Assembly: GCA_910585535.1 (NCBI GenBank)
Contig: CAJUFK010000064.1
Location: forward strand, 1-17,856
Reading direction: 5' to 3'
Source: an uncultured Angelakisella sp.
Lineage (GTDB): Bacteria > Bacillota > Clostridia > Oscillospirales > Ruminococcaceae
DNA length: 17,856 nucleotides
Positions 7,719-15,305 of the stretch are shown here, piece by piece. The translations under genes were made by a program, and so were the position numbers. The notes beneath the pieces are model-generated. The model was not told where the DNA came from. It saw only the letters and a list, made by a program, of their open reading frames with translations, and did no database searches. The first letter of the stretch is position 1. Each line of letters begins with the position of its first letter.

Positions 7719-9287
7719 ATGTCTGCCAAGGCAAAAGCAAAGAAAGCAGCCCCGCAGAAAATGCAAAAGGATTCTTTCGACACAGTGGGATCGGCGCTTC
7801 AAAAGGGAACTCCCTGGCTGACCGAAGGCAGATTTCTGATTTTTGCGGCGCTCATTCTCTGTGTCTGTCTTTTCTTCAGCTTCTACCACCTAGGCGTTCA
7901 TCCCGCCAGGGACTGGGACGAGGCTCGCCATGGTGTTTCCGCCTATGAAATGCTCCGTCAGGGCAATTACATTGGAAATACCTACCAATATCGGCCGGAT
8001 TATTACAACCTCAAACCGCCGCTGAGTTTTTACGGGGTCATGCTGGGCTACCGGCTGTTTGGGTTTAATCTGTTTGGAATGCGCTTCTATTCCGCCGCCG
8101 CCTTTTCTTTGACAGCAATCGTTCTGTTTGGATTCTGCCGCTTTCGGTATGGACGAGCTTCCGCTTTAGCAGTCCTGGCAGCTTTGACAGTTTGTGCCCC
8201 CTTTTTCCGCTACCACTTTGCCCGGCATGGGGATGCCGACGCTCTGTTTGGCCTTTTCTGCGTCGTCTCTTTGCTGGCGATGCTCCTAATACAAGAATAC
8301 CCCTGGGCATTGCCAGCCTGTTCTTTTGCTTTCTCTTTGGCTTTCCTAGCCAAAAGCTGGCACGCCCTTTTTGTTCCCCCCATTGTATTCCTGTACCTGC
8401 TGATAAACCGGCTGTTCCTACGGCTGAAGCCCTGGCAATGGCTCTCCTTTGTAGCGGCGGGGGCACTCCCGATCCTTTTGTGGGCTGCCCTGCGGTATCA
8501 GTATGACGGCGTGAAGTTTTTTGTGGAGATGGTGCAGGTCGATCTCCTCAATCGCAGCGCCTCGGTTTTGGAGGGGCACTCCGGCGGCTTTGGATTTTAT
8601 TTCCGCCTGCTCTTTTTCCAAACGGCAGTCACCGGCTTTTTCCCGCTGGTAATGGGGCTGGGTTATCTGACCGCCAGGCTCGGCGTTCTGGACCGGAACC
8701 GCTGGCTTCCCCTTTCCCCAAAACTTGCCGCTGACCTTCCGTTTTGGGGGCTGTGGGCCGGGGTGCCCCTCCTCCTGTTTTCGGTTGTCAAAACAAAGAT
8801 CGCCTGGTATGTGATACCGATCCTGTTTCCCATGGCGGTTTTGGGGGCGCTGCTTTGGGCCCACTTTTGGGAGAGGGCCCGAAAGCCATCCGCCAAAATA
8901 CTATTAGGCGTTCTGGCGGTAGCGGTGCTGCTGACCTCCGGAAATCAGACTTGGGAACAGATTAACACCTATTACGAGGATCCGCTGCAAAGCCTGATGA
9001 AGGACAGTATACAGGAGTTGGCGCCCACAAGAGGGGAGCAGGTCTGCCTGTCCATTGACGCTTCCCAAACTCCTTATGGAGGAACCCAGAAGTATGTGCT
9101 GATGGGAGAGCTGCTCTTTGATTGGAAGGTCTTTATGATGAATGGGGAGCAGTTCCTTGCGGACCCATCCACAACGGTAATCATAACGGATGAAGGGGTT
9201 GAGGAGGAGCCGTCCCTGCTTTCCGCCGGCTGTCAAATAATAGCAGAGGGGAATGGCTACCGAATTTACCAGAAGAGCGGCAAGTAA
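7719..9287 (+). CDS. ArnT/PMT-type membrane glycosyltransferase (family 39-like)
   Basis: This 522-residue polytopic membrane protein resembles GT-C glycosyltransferases that move a sugar from a polyprenyl-phosphate carrier to an acceptor outside the membrane. After a basic Ala/Lys-rich tail and a first membrane segment (about 40-56) comes the DWDEARHG motif, with the expected catalytic acids at D67/E68. A KPPLSFYG motif, a hallmark of the ArnT/PMT_2 group, follows. Many Leu/Phe-rich segments follow, and a soluble C-terminal domain of about 90 residues closes the protein. The ATG at 7719 has a GGAGGG-type site ten bases upstream. Codon use is less GC-biased than in neighbouring genes (for example GGA, TTT and ATT are frequent), which may mean recent acquisition. 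Donor and acceptor are unknown. The close spacing suggests co-transcription with the transporter, but function may be unrelated. Confidence 0.82.
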   Translation: MSAKAKAKKAAPQKMQKDSFDTVGSALQKGTPWLTEGRFLIFAALILCVCLFFSFYHLGVHPARDWDEARHGVSAYEMLRQGNYIGNTYQYRPDYYNLKPPLSFYGVMLGYRLFGFNLFGMRFYSAAAFSLTAIVLFGFCRFRYGRASALAVLAALTVCAPFFRYHFARHGDADALFGLFCVVSLLAMLLIQEYPWALPACSFAFSLAFLAKSWHALFVPPIVFLYLLINRLFLRLKPWQWLSFVAAGALPILLWAALRYQYDGVKFFVEMVQVDLLNRSASVLEGHSGGFGFYFRLLFFQTAVTGFFPLVMGLGYLTARLGVLDRNRWLPLSPKLAADLPFWGLWAGVPLLLFSVVKTKIAWYVIPILFPMAVLGALLWAHFWERARKPSAKILLGVLAVAVLLTSGNQTWEQINTYYEDPLQSLMKDSIQELAPTRGEQVCLSIDASQTPYGGTQKYVLMGELLFDWKVFMMNGEQFLADPSTTVIITDEGVEEEPSLLSAGCQIIAEGNGYRIYQKSGK

Positions 9288-9305
9288 TACAAATGAGACA
9301 AAAAC

Positions 9306-9334
9306 AAGAGGACCCTTCCCAAGAGGGTCCTCTT
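9306..9334. terminator. Bidirectional terminator between convergent genes
   Basis: AAGAGGACCC (9306-9315) pairs perfectly with GGGTCCTCTT (9325-9334) around a nine-base loop. T-rich sequence follows on the + strand (TTTGTTG), and on the - strand TGTTTTTGT follows. It serves both the glycosyltransferase on the left and the permease on the right. Confidence 0.9.
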
Positions 9335-9365
9335 TGTTGATTGCTTATGGGGTTCGGCGAAAAGC

Positions 9366-10574
9366 TTACGTGTGCCGCAGCGCTTCAATGGGGCTCAGCT
9401 TAGCCGCCTTCCGGGCAGGGTAAATCCCAAAGAAGATCCCCACCCCCGCCGAAAAGGCCATGGTCATCAGAATGGTTCCCAAATCAAAGGCCGGCTCCAC
9501 CCCGATGAGGGAGCAGATCCCAAAGCTTCCCAGGTACCCCAGCCCCAGGCCGATAAGCCCCCCGCAGAGGGAAAGGATGGCTGCCTCGGTCAAAAACTGC
9601 TGAAGGATCACCCCGGTCCTGGCCCCCAAGGATTTGCGGATGCCGATCTCCCGGGTCCGCTCGCTCACCGATACCAGCATGATGTTCATCACCCCGATAC
9701 CTCCCACCAGCAGACTGATGGCGGCCACCGCAGCCACAAAGGTCTGGATCATCCCGATCATCTGGTTGATCTCGTCCACCTGGGACTGCATATCGTACAG
9801 GGTGTAGGCATCCCGCCCCCGGGCGTTGTGCCGGGCCTCCACCAGGCTCAGGGCAGTGGCGGCAATGGTTTCCTTTTCCGCCGGGTCCGCCACCTTCAGG
9901 TAGACGTCCCCAATGGTCATATCTCCCTCGTAGAACAGACGGTTCACCAGGGAACAGGGCATATAGCTTGTGGTGTTCATTCCCTCGTAAAAGACGTTGG
10001 CGTTGGGATTTTTGCAAACCCCCACGATCCGGGCCTTGGTGCTGATGGGGTGGTCCCGGGTGTAGCTGGTAACATCAATCTCCAGCCCGGCCACATCGGC
10101 GCTGCCGAAAAAGCGGATGGCAGTGGGCTCGTCGATTACAATGACCGGCCGTTCGGCGTTGTATTCGTCCTCATTAAAGAACCGCCCGGAGACCATCTGT
10201 ACCCCCTGGATGGCCCGGAAGCCCGGGGCGCAGCCATAAATGTAGCCGAAGTTGCTGTTGCGGCTGTACTCGAAATTTCCGTAGCTGTTCACCAGGGGGG
10301 TAACTGCCGCCACCCCAGGCAGCTCGCCCAACGCGGTCAGGTCCTCGTCGGTAAAATAATCCCCCACGTCTGCGTGGCCGGTGGTCATCAGGTTGATGGT
10401 AGTGGCCCCGATCTCCTCGGCGTAGGCCAGCATGGAGTTCTTAGCCCCCGTCCCGGCGGACAGGATGATAATTACCGACATAATGCCGATGATGATGCCC
10501 AGCATGGTGAGAAAGGAGCGCATCCGGTTGGTCTTGATGCTCTCGACAGCCATTTTCAGATTTTCCAGGATCAT
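9366..10574 (-). CDS. MacB/FtsX-type ABC transporter permease (no ATPase domain)
   Basis: This 402-residue permease has the MacB layout. A first membrane segment at about 21-40 follows a MILENLKMAVESI start; an external MacB_PCD domain of about 230 residues comes next. Three C-terminal membrane segments form the FtsX domain, with VGGIGVMNIMLVSV and SERTREIGIRKSLGA; the protein ends PARKAAKLSPIEALRHT. The chosen ATG (10572-10574) has GGAGGG eight bases upstream and lies only four bases after the adaptor gene's stop, so the two are coupled. Related permeases are energised by a LolD/MacB-type ATPase that is normally encoded next to them. None is encoded here or fused to it. A role in export of a peptide, lipid or antimicrobial, or in envelope-stress defence, is family-level inference. 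Confidence 0.9.
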   Translation of the reverse strand: MILENLKMAVESIKTNRMRSFLTMLGIIIGIMSVIIILSAGTGAKNSMLAYAEEIGATTINLMTTGHADVGDYFTDEDLTALGELPGVAAVTPLVNSYGNFEYSRNSNFGYIYGCAPGFRAIQGVQMVSGRFFNEDEYNAERPVIVIDEPTAIRFFGSADVAGLEIDVTSYTRDHPISTKARIVGVCKNPNANVFYEGMNTTSYMPCSLVNRLFYEGDMTIGDVYLKVADPAEKETIAATALSLVEARHNARGRDAYTLYDMQSQVDEINQMIGMIQTFVAAVAAISLLVGGIGVMNIMLVSVSERTREIGIRKSLGARTGVILQQFLTEAAILSLCGGLIGLGLGYLGSFGICSLIGVEPAFDLGTILMTMAFSAGVGIFFGIYPARKAAKLSPIEALRHT

Positions 10575-10578
10575 GGGC

Positions 10579-12030
10579 TTAGCCCTCCGTTTCCGGCTGG
10601 GATGGAGCCGCCTGGGCGGCGGCCTCCGCGGCTGCGCCGATGGCCATAACCTGGACCTGGGCTCCCTCGGCGGGATTGGCGGGGAGGGTGGCGCAGACAA
10701 ACTCCCCAGCCTCCAGACCTTCCAGAATCTGGATGTTCACATCGTCGAAGATGCCGGTCTTGACATACTTCTTGTGGAGTTCCCACAGCCCCGCCTGGGC
10801 GGCCTTCTCCTCAGTGCAGGGGGTGACGGTCCAAATGTAGTCCCCGTCCCGGTCCACCTTCACCGTCTCCACCGGCACCGATACAGCCCCGAAGGCCTGG
10901 GCGGTAAGGATTTTGGCGTTGGCGTCCATCCCCAGCTTGAGAAGCTGATCCGGGTCCTCTATGGTCAGGTCCCCTTTGAGGACGGTGGAGGTGGTGTTGT
11001 TGTTGGTCTCGGTGGTGGCGGCGCCATCCAGCCGGGTCACCGTTCCGGTAAGCTCCTTGGTCCCGAAGGTGACCTCCGCCGTCTGGCCCAGCTGCACCCG
11101 GTCCACATCGTACTTGCCCACCGAAAAGCGCAGGAGGATGCTCTCGGTGGAGGCCACCTCCACGGCGTCCGTGCCGGTGGAGACAGTGGCCCCCTCGACG
11201 AGGTTCATCTGGGTGATGATGCCGTCAAAATCGGCGACGATGCCCCCCTTGGACTCGTTGACCAGCTTGGCTACCTCTTCGTACTCCAGCTTTTGGAGTT
11301 CCAGGTTGTTCTCCAGCACCTTTTGGTTGTTGTCGCTGAGGTCGGCCCCCCGGAGGGCGGCCCGGTTGGCAACCTTCCCCGCCAGCTCGTCGACAATGGC
11401 CTGCCAGGCGTCGTACATCTCCCCGGAGCCCTCTCCGTGGTCGTGGGCGGCGATGATGGCATCGATCTCCGGGTCGTTGGTGGGGTAGCGGTCGAAATAG
11501 TCGTAGGCCAGCTTATATGTAGTCTCCCGGGCCTCCAGGCGGCGGATCTCCTTGTTGATGTCGTACAGCTCCTGGGTGGAATTGTCCAGATCCTCCATGG
11601 TGTCGTCATATTGCAGCTGGGCGTTTTCCAGGGTGAGTTCCGCCTTCTTTAGGGAACGCTGAAGGTCTGTCAGGTCGAAGGTGGCAATGACGTCCCCCTT
11701 CTTCACCCGGTCCCCCTGCTTGAAGTTTACCTTCTCCACCCGGACCGAGCCGGGGACAAAGTAGCTGCGGGTGCCGCTGGGGGTGATGGTCCCGGAGACG
11801 GAAAGGGTGGCGTCAATATCCTGGGTGACAGCCTGGTCATAGGTCACCAGGGGCTTGGCACCGGCGGCCTTCATCCCGTTGTAGGCCAGAAAGACGATGA
11901 GGGCAGCCACAAGGCCCAGAAAGATCCATTTTCCCAGCTTTCGCTTTTTTCTGGGTTTCTTCGGGGCAGGGGAAGCGGGGGCCTCCCCGGCGGCGGCGAC
12001 AGGGGTCTCCAGTTCTTTGATCTCCGGCAT
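10579..12030 (-). CDS. HlyD/MacA-family periplasmic-adaptor-like protein
   Basis: This 483-residue membrane-anchored adaptor has a basic cytoplasmic tail (KKPRKKRK), one membrane segment at about 34-50, and then a split biotinyl-lipoyl domain: GSVRVEKVNFKQGDRVKKGD in the first half and GIITQMNLVEGATVSTG in the second. These flank a long coiled-coil hairpin, which carries an unusually acidic/aromatic insert (about residues 180-240, with the HDHGEGSGEMYDAW stretch). A beta-barrel domain and an Ala/Glu-rich tail end it. In MacA-like systems the adaptor feeds substrate through the partner permease, here the next gene. The ATG at 12028-12030 is preferred over the one 36 bases upstream because AGAGGAG lies ten bases before it. 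I could not find a convincing promoter. Confidence 0.88.
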   Translation of the reverse strand: MPEIKELETPVAAAGEAPASPAPKKPRKKRKLGKWIFLGLVAALIVFLAYNGMKAAGAKPLVTYDQAVTQDIDATLSVSGTITPSGTRSYFVPGSVRVEKVNFKQGDRVKKGDVIATFDLTDLQRSLKKAELTLENAQLQYDDTMEDLDNSTQELYDINKEIRRLEARETTYKLAYDYFDRYPTNDPEIDAIIAAHDHGEGSGEMYDAWQAIVDELAGKVANRAALRGADLSDNNQKVLENNLELQKLEYEEVAKLVNESKGGIVADFDGIITQMNLVEGATVSTGTDAVEVASTESILLRFSVGKYDVDRVQLGQTAEVTFGTKELTGTVTRLDGAATTETNNNTTSTVLKGDLTIEDPDQLLKLGMDANAKILTAQAFGAVSVPVETVKVDRDGDYIWTVTPCTEEKAAQAGLWELHKKYVKTGIFDDVNIQILEGLEAGEFVCATLPANPAEGAQVQVMAIGAAAEAAAQAAPSQPETEG

Positions 12031-12153
12031 AGGACAGCATCTCCTCTGTTTGATGGGTTGGTTCATTCCGTACAGGGGATATAACGAGGTTCCCCGGCGG
12101 GTGACTTCAACTCCGCCCCTGTCTTTTTTTGCCAGTCGGAAGATTCTTTTTTT

Positions 12154-12198
12154 CTGTCACAGGTCATTCATAGCCTGTTCACAGGAGGGGATTATAAT
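12154..12198 (+). promoter_or_regulatory. Candidate ClpE promoter with inverted repeat over the -35 region
   Basis: A perfect -10 box TATAAT sits at 12193-12198, but no good -35 lies 16-18 bases before it. Instead an imperfect inverted repeat, CTGTCACAGG (12154-12163) and CCTGTTCACAG (12174-12184), covers that position. This could be an operator. The octamer ATTATAAT (12191-12198) is itself palindromic, so a -10 also reads on the opposite strand towards the adaptor gene. Neither a CtsR box nor a CIRCE element was found. Confidence 0.4.
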
Positions 12199-12299
12199 AG
12201 ACCTGTTTCCGGTTTTGCTGGAAAAGCCTTTGGTTATAGTTTTTGCGGCCGAATACAATACTTGGGAAACTACCCCTTTTTGAGGAGGAGTGTGTGAAG

Positions 12300-14576
12300 A
12301 TGAATATAGAAGGTATCGCCAAATGCAGCCGCTGCGGCAAACGCCCCGCAGTGATCTACATGACCCGGATCGAGGACGGCAAGACCATCAACGAGGGCCT
12401 TTGCCTGAAATGCGCCAAGGAGCTGGGCCTTAAACCGGTGGACGACATTATGAGCCGTATGGGCATCACCGACGACGAGATCGACGCCATCACCGACCAG
12501 CTTACCGAGACCCTGGAGAGCAGCGAGGATGGGGAGCTGTTCCAGCAGGTGGGCTCCATGCCCATCCCCTTTATCCAGAACTTTATGAACCCCAAGCCCA
12601 AGGAGGAGGGCTCCGCCCAGACGGAGCGCCCCCCGGAGCGCCAGGCCCCCGCCGCGGAGAAGAAGCCCGCCTATAAGTTCCTGGACAACTTCTGTGAAAA
12701 CCTCACCCAGCGGGCCCGGGAGGGCAAGCTGGACGCCATCGTCGGCCGGGAGCAGGAGATCTACCGGGTCATGCAGATCCTCAACCGGCGCACCAAGAAC
12801 AACCCCTGTCTCATCGGGGAGCCCGGGGTGGGCAAGACCGCCATCGCCGAGGGCATCGCCCAGCGGATCGCCGATAAAAAGGTGCCCGCCAAGCTCCTGC
12901 GGAAGGAGGTCTATCTTTTGGACCTCACCGGCCTGGTGGCCGGGACCCAGTTCCGGGGCCAGTTTGAGAGCCGGGTCAAGGGCCTTTTGGCCGACGTCAA
13001 AAAACACGGCAATGTCATCCTCTTTATTGATGAGGTACACACCCTGGTGGGGGTGGGGGACAGCGAGGGGAGCATGAACGCCGCCAATATCCTCAAGCCC
13101 GCCCTCTCCCGGGGGGAGATCCAGCTCATCGGGGCCACCACCTTTACCGAATACCGCAAGCACATCGAAAAGGACGCCGCCCTGGAGCGCCGCTTCCAGC
13201 CCATCAAGGTGGGGGAGCCCACCATCGAGGAGACGGTGGAGGTTCTAAAGGGCATCCGGAAATATTATGAGACCTTCCACCGGGTGAAGATCAGCGACGA
13301 GATGGTCCGCCGCACCGTTACATTGGCGGAGCGGTACATCACCGACCGCTTCCTGCCGGACAAGGCCATCGACCTGATGGACGAGGCCTGCTCCTGCGCC
13401 AGCCTGGAGAACCAGAAGCTTACCGACTACGACCGCCTGCTCCTGGAGAGCAGCGCCCTGGAAAACGAGATTGAGGACATCACCAGGGCGGAGTCGGTGG
13501 ACTACGAGCAGCTGGCGGAAAAGAAATCCCGCTCCGCCCAGATGAAGGAGGAGATCGCGAAGCTGGCCCCCGAGGCCCTGAACCAGGAGATTACCGAGGA
13601 GCATCTGGCCCGGGTCATCGAACTGTGGACCGGCGTTCCCGCCAGCAAGATCCAGGAGACCGAGATCCGCCGGGTGGCGGAGCTGGAAAAGAACCTGGCG
13701 AAAAAGATCATCGGCCAGAAGGAGGCCATCGACCAGGTGGCCGCCGCCGTCCGCCGCAGCCGGGTGCGGATCAGCCCCCGGAAGCGCCCCGCCTCCTTTA
13801 TCTTTGTAGGCCCCACCGGCGTGGGCAAGACCGAGCTGGTGAAGGTCCTCAGCCAGGAGCTGTTTGACACGGTAGAGCCCCTGATCCGCCTGGATATGTC
13901 CGAGTTTATGGAAAAGCACAGCGTCAGCCGGATTATCGGCTCCCCCCCGGGGTACGTGGGGTACGACGAGGCGGGACAGCTCACCGAAAAGGTCCGCCGC
14001 CGCCCCTACTCCATCGTCCTTCTGGACGAGATCGAAAAGGCCCACCCCGACGTGATGAACATTCTCCTCCAGATCCTGGACGAGGGGAAGATTACCGACG
14101 CCCAGGGCCGGGTGGTCTCCTTTGAGAACACCATCCTCATTATGACCTCCAACGCCGGAAGCCAGCTGAAGGAGAGTTCCCTTGGCTTCAACAAGACCAC
14201 CGCCCAGATGGCCCGGGACAAGGCGGAAAAGGCCCTCTCCGACTTCCTGCGCCCCGAGTTTTTGGCCCGGGTGGACGAGGTCATCGTCTTCCAGCCCCTT
14301 ACTGAGGAGGACTTTAAGGGCATCGCCTCCCTGATGGTGGAGGAACTGAAACCCGCCCTCATGGAGAAGGGGATCCGGTTCGACTGCCAGGAGGAGGCCC
14401 TTCAGAAGATCGCCAAGGAGGCTTTCGGCCACAAGAGCGGGGCCCGGGACATCCGCAAGCTGATCCGCAAGGAGATCGAGGACCCCATCTGCGTGATGCT
14501 GGCCACCGGGGAAGCGCCTGCCCTGATGATGGCGGTGCTGGAGGAAGACGGAAAGATCACCCTGAAAACAGCGTAA
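12300..14576 (+). CDS. ClpE-like AAA+ unfoldase (Clp protease ATP-binding subunit) with N-terminal zinc finger
   Basis: This 758-residue Hsp100 unfoldase feeds substrates to ClpP. It starts with a four-Cys zinc finger (C9xxC12, C35xxC38) instead of the double Clp_N repeat of ClpC, which is the ClpE/McsA-type arrangement. The first AAA+ module has Walker A GEPGVGKT at 173-180 and Walker B with D244/E245. A short coiled-coil UVR-like linker follows. The second module has GPTGVGKT at 504-511, Walker B D576/E577 and the pore loop GYVGYDE. The LGF tripeptide at 628-630 matches the loop that docks on ClpP, so it is probably protease-linked rather than a pure chaperone. ATG 12300 follows AGGAGG by 11 bases; a GTG six bases earlier is possible. 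It is monocistronic, ending at a strong terminator. Confidence 0.92.
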   Translation: MNIEGIAKCSRCGKRPAVIYMTRIEDGKTINEGLCLKCAKELGLKPVDDIMSRMGITDDEIDAITDQLTETLESSEDGELFQQVGSMPIPFIQNFMNPKPKEEGSAQTERPPERQAPAAEKKPAYKFLDNFCENLTQRAREGKLDAIVGREQEIYRVMQILNRRTKNNPCLIGEPGVGKTAIAEGIAQRIADKKVPAKLLRKEVYLLDLTGLVAGTQFRGQFESRVKGLLADVKKHGNVILFIDEVHTLVGVGDSEGSMNAANILKPALSRGEIQLIGATTFTEYRKHIEKDAALERRFQPIKVGEPTIEETVEVLKGIRKYYETFHRVKISDEMVRRTVTLAERYITDRFLPDKAIDLMDEACSCASLENQKLTDYDRLLLESSALENEIEDITRAESVDYEQLAEKKSRSAQMKEEIAKLAPEALNQEITEEHLARVIELWTGVPASKIQETEIRRVAELEKNLAKKIIGQKEAIDQVAAAVRRSRVRISPRKRPASFIFVGPTGVGKTELVKVLSQELFDTVEPLIRLDMSEFMEKHSVSRIIGSPPGYVGYDEAGQLTEKVRRRPYSIVLLDEIEKAHPDVMNILLQILDEGKITDAQGRVVSFENTILIMTSNAGSQLKESSLGFNKTTAQMARDKAEKALSDFLRPEFLARVDEVIVFQPLTEEDFKGIASLMVEELKPALMEKGIRFDCQEEALQKIAKEAFGHKSGARDIRKLIRKEIEDPICVMLATGEAPALMMAVLEEDGKITLKTA

Positions 14577-14582
14577 TGAAAA

Positions 14583-14630
14583 AAGCTTCGGGCTGTCCCC
14601 CTTCAAAGGGCAGCTCGAAGCTTCTTCTTT
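14583..14630. terminator. Strong bidirectional terminator between ClpE-like gene and bioY
   Basis: AAGCTTCG (14583-14590) pairs with CGAAGCTT (14616-14623). The stem continues inward through GCTG/CAGC and CCC/GGG with two G-T wobbles, about 16 bp in all. A T-rich tail follows on the + strand; on the - strand six T in a row follow the stem. It ends both the ClpE-like gene and bioY. Confidence 0.92.
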
Positions 14631-14637
14631 TGCTGTT

Positions 14638-15180
14638 TTAGGCCGTCACTTTGCCCCCCAGCCGCTTTTGGATGGCCAACGTGACGTAGGCCCCCAGAAG
14701 GGCCTTGGCAAGGTCAAAGGGGATGAAAGGGATACAGGCCGCCTTTGCCGCCTGGGCAAAGGACCGATGAAGGTAGACCGCGAACCAGGCGGTGCCAAAG
14801 AGGTAGCAGGGGAGGAGCGCCGCCGCCATGGCCCCCACCCGTTTCCAGTAAGAATTCCCCGCCCAAACCTGGATGAGAAAGGACACCAGCCAGGCCATGA
14901 CAGGATAGGCCATCAGATACCCCCCTGTCATCCCAAAGAGGACGGCGGGGCCCCCGGAGAACTGGGCGAAGACCGGCACCCCCACCGCCCCCAGAAGCAG
15001 ATAGCAGAGGATGGAAAGAAAGGCGATCCCCTTTCGCAGCATCCCCCCGCAGAGGAAGATGGCCAGCACCCCCAGGTTAAAGGGGACCAGGGGCATGGGG
15101 ATGACGACTTGGGAGAGGACCGCGGTGACAGCCACAAACAGGGCTGCCAGGGTCAGATCCCGGGTTGACAGCTTTTTCAT
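14638..15180 (-). CDS. bioY: Biotin transporter substrate-binding subunit BioY
   Basis: This 180-residue membrane protein is the S-component of an ECF-type biotin importer. It has about six hydrophobic segments and the BioY signature region GAVGVPVFAQFSGGPAVLFG followed by TGGYLMAYP. The N-terminal MKKLSTRDLTLAALFVAV is also typical. No ECF ATPase (EcfA) or EcfT gene is in the window, so it probably uses a shared energising module encoded elsewhere, or works alone as some BioY do. The ATG at 15178-15180 has AAAGGAG nine bases upstream. The promoter and a BirA-type operator upstream predict repression by biotin. No biotin-synthesis gene is nearby. Confidence 0.95.
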   Translation of the reverse strand: MKKLSTRDLTLAALFVAVTAVLSQVVIPMPLVPFNLGVLAIFLCGGMLRKGIAFLSILCYLLLGAVGVPVFAQFSGGPAVLFGMTGGYLMAYPVMAWLVSFLIQVWAGNSYWKRVGAMAAALLPCYLFGTAWFAVYLHRSFAQAAKAACIPFIPFDLAKALLGAYVTLAIQKRLGGKVTA

Positions 15181-15199
15181 CAGTAACCGCTCCTTTTTT

Positions 15200-15225
15200 C
15201 CGCCAAAGCCGCTGGGATTTGGCGG
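15200..15225 (-). other. Perfect stem-loop in the bioY leader, next to the ribosome site
   Basis: On the - strand CCGCCAAA and TTTGGCGG form a perfect 8-bp stem with a ten-base loop. It is followed at once by AAAAAAGGAG, the bioY ribosome site. It is too close to be a plain terminator for bioY. It could insulate or modulate translation initiation. No matching riboswitch was recognised. Confidence 0.4.
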
Positions 15226-15231
15226 CGTTTT

Positions 15232-15244
15232 GTTTTGACAAAAC
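15232..15244. promoter_or_regulatory. Small palindrome just after the bioY -10 box
   Basis: GTTTT-gac-AAAAC is a 13-base inverted repeat beginning one base downstream of the -10 box, over the expected transcription start. It could be a second operator or a start-site hairpin. Support is only symmetry and place. Confidence 0.25.
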
Positions 15245-15245
15245 T

Positions 15246-15274
15246 ATCATAGCGGTTTTCGAGGCGATTGTCAA
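15246..15274 (-). promoter_or_regulatory. Sigma-A promoter of bioY
   Basis: On the - strand a perfect -35 TTGACA (complement of 15269-15274) and -10 TATGAT (complement of 15246-15251) are exactly 17 bases apart. Transcription should start near 15239, giving a leader of about 60 bases. The -35 box lies inside one half of the BirA-type operator. Confidence 0.88.
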
Positions 15275-15298
15275 CTGAAAAATTTATAAAGTTTACAA
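15268..15298. promoter_or_regulatory. BirA-type biotin operator overlapping the bioY -35 box
   Basis: TTGTCAAC (15268-15275) and GTTTACAA (15291-15298) are half-sites in inverted orientation separated by exactly 15 bases. This matches the known BirA operator design TTGTtAAC-N15-GTtaACAA. The right-hand half on the reading strand overlaps the promoter's -35 box. Biotinyl-AMP-bound BirA would therefore block RNA polymerase and shut off biotin uptake when biotin is plentiful. Confidence 0.85.
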
Positions 15299-15305
15299 TT
15301 TGGAG

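Noticed and set aside
9372..10649. Long + frame opposite the MacB-like permease
   Set aside because: Rich in His, Gly, Pro and Asp with no motifs, while the opposite strand has clear membrane and FtsX signatures.
12161..12184. CtsR-like box (GGTCA start) before the ClpE-like gene
   Set aside because: Only the first half-heptad GGTCA fits. The second direct repeat is missing, so it does not meet the CtsR consensus.
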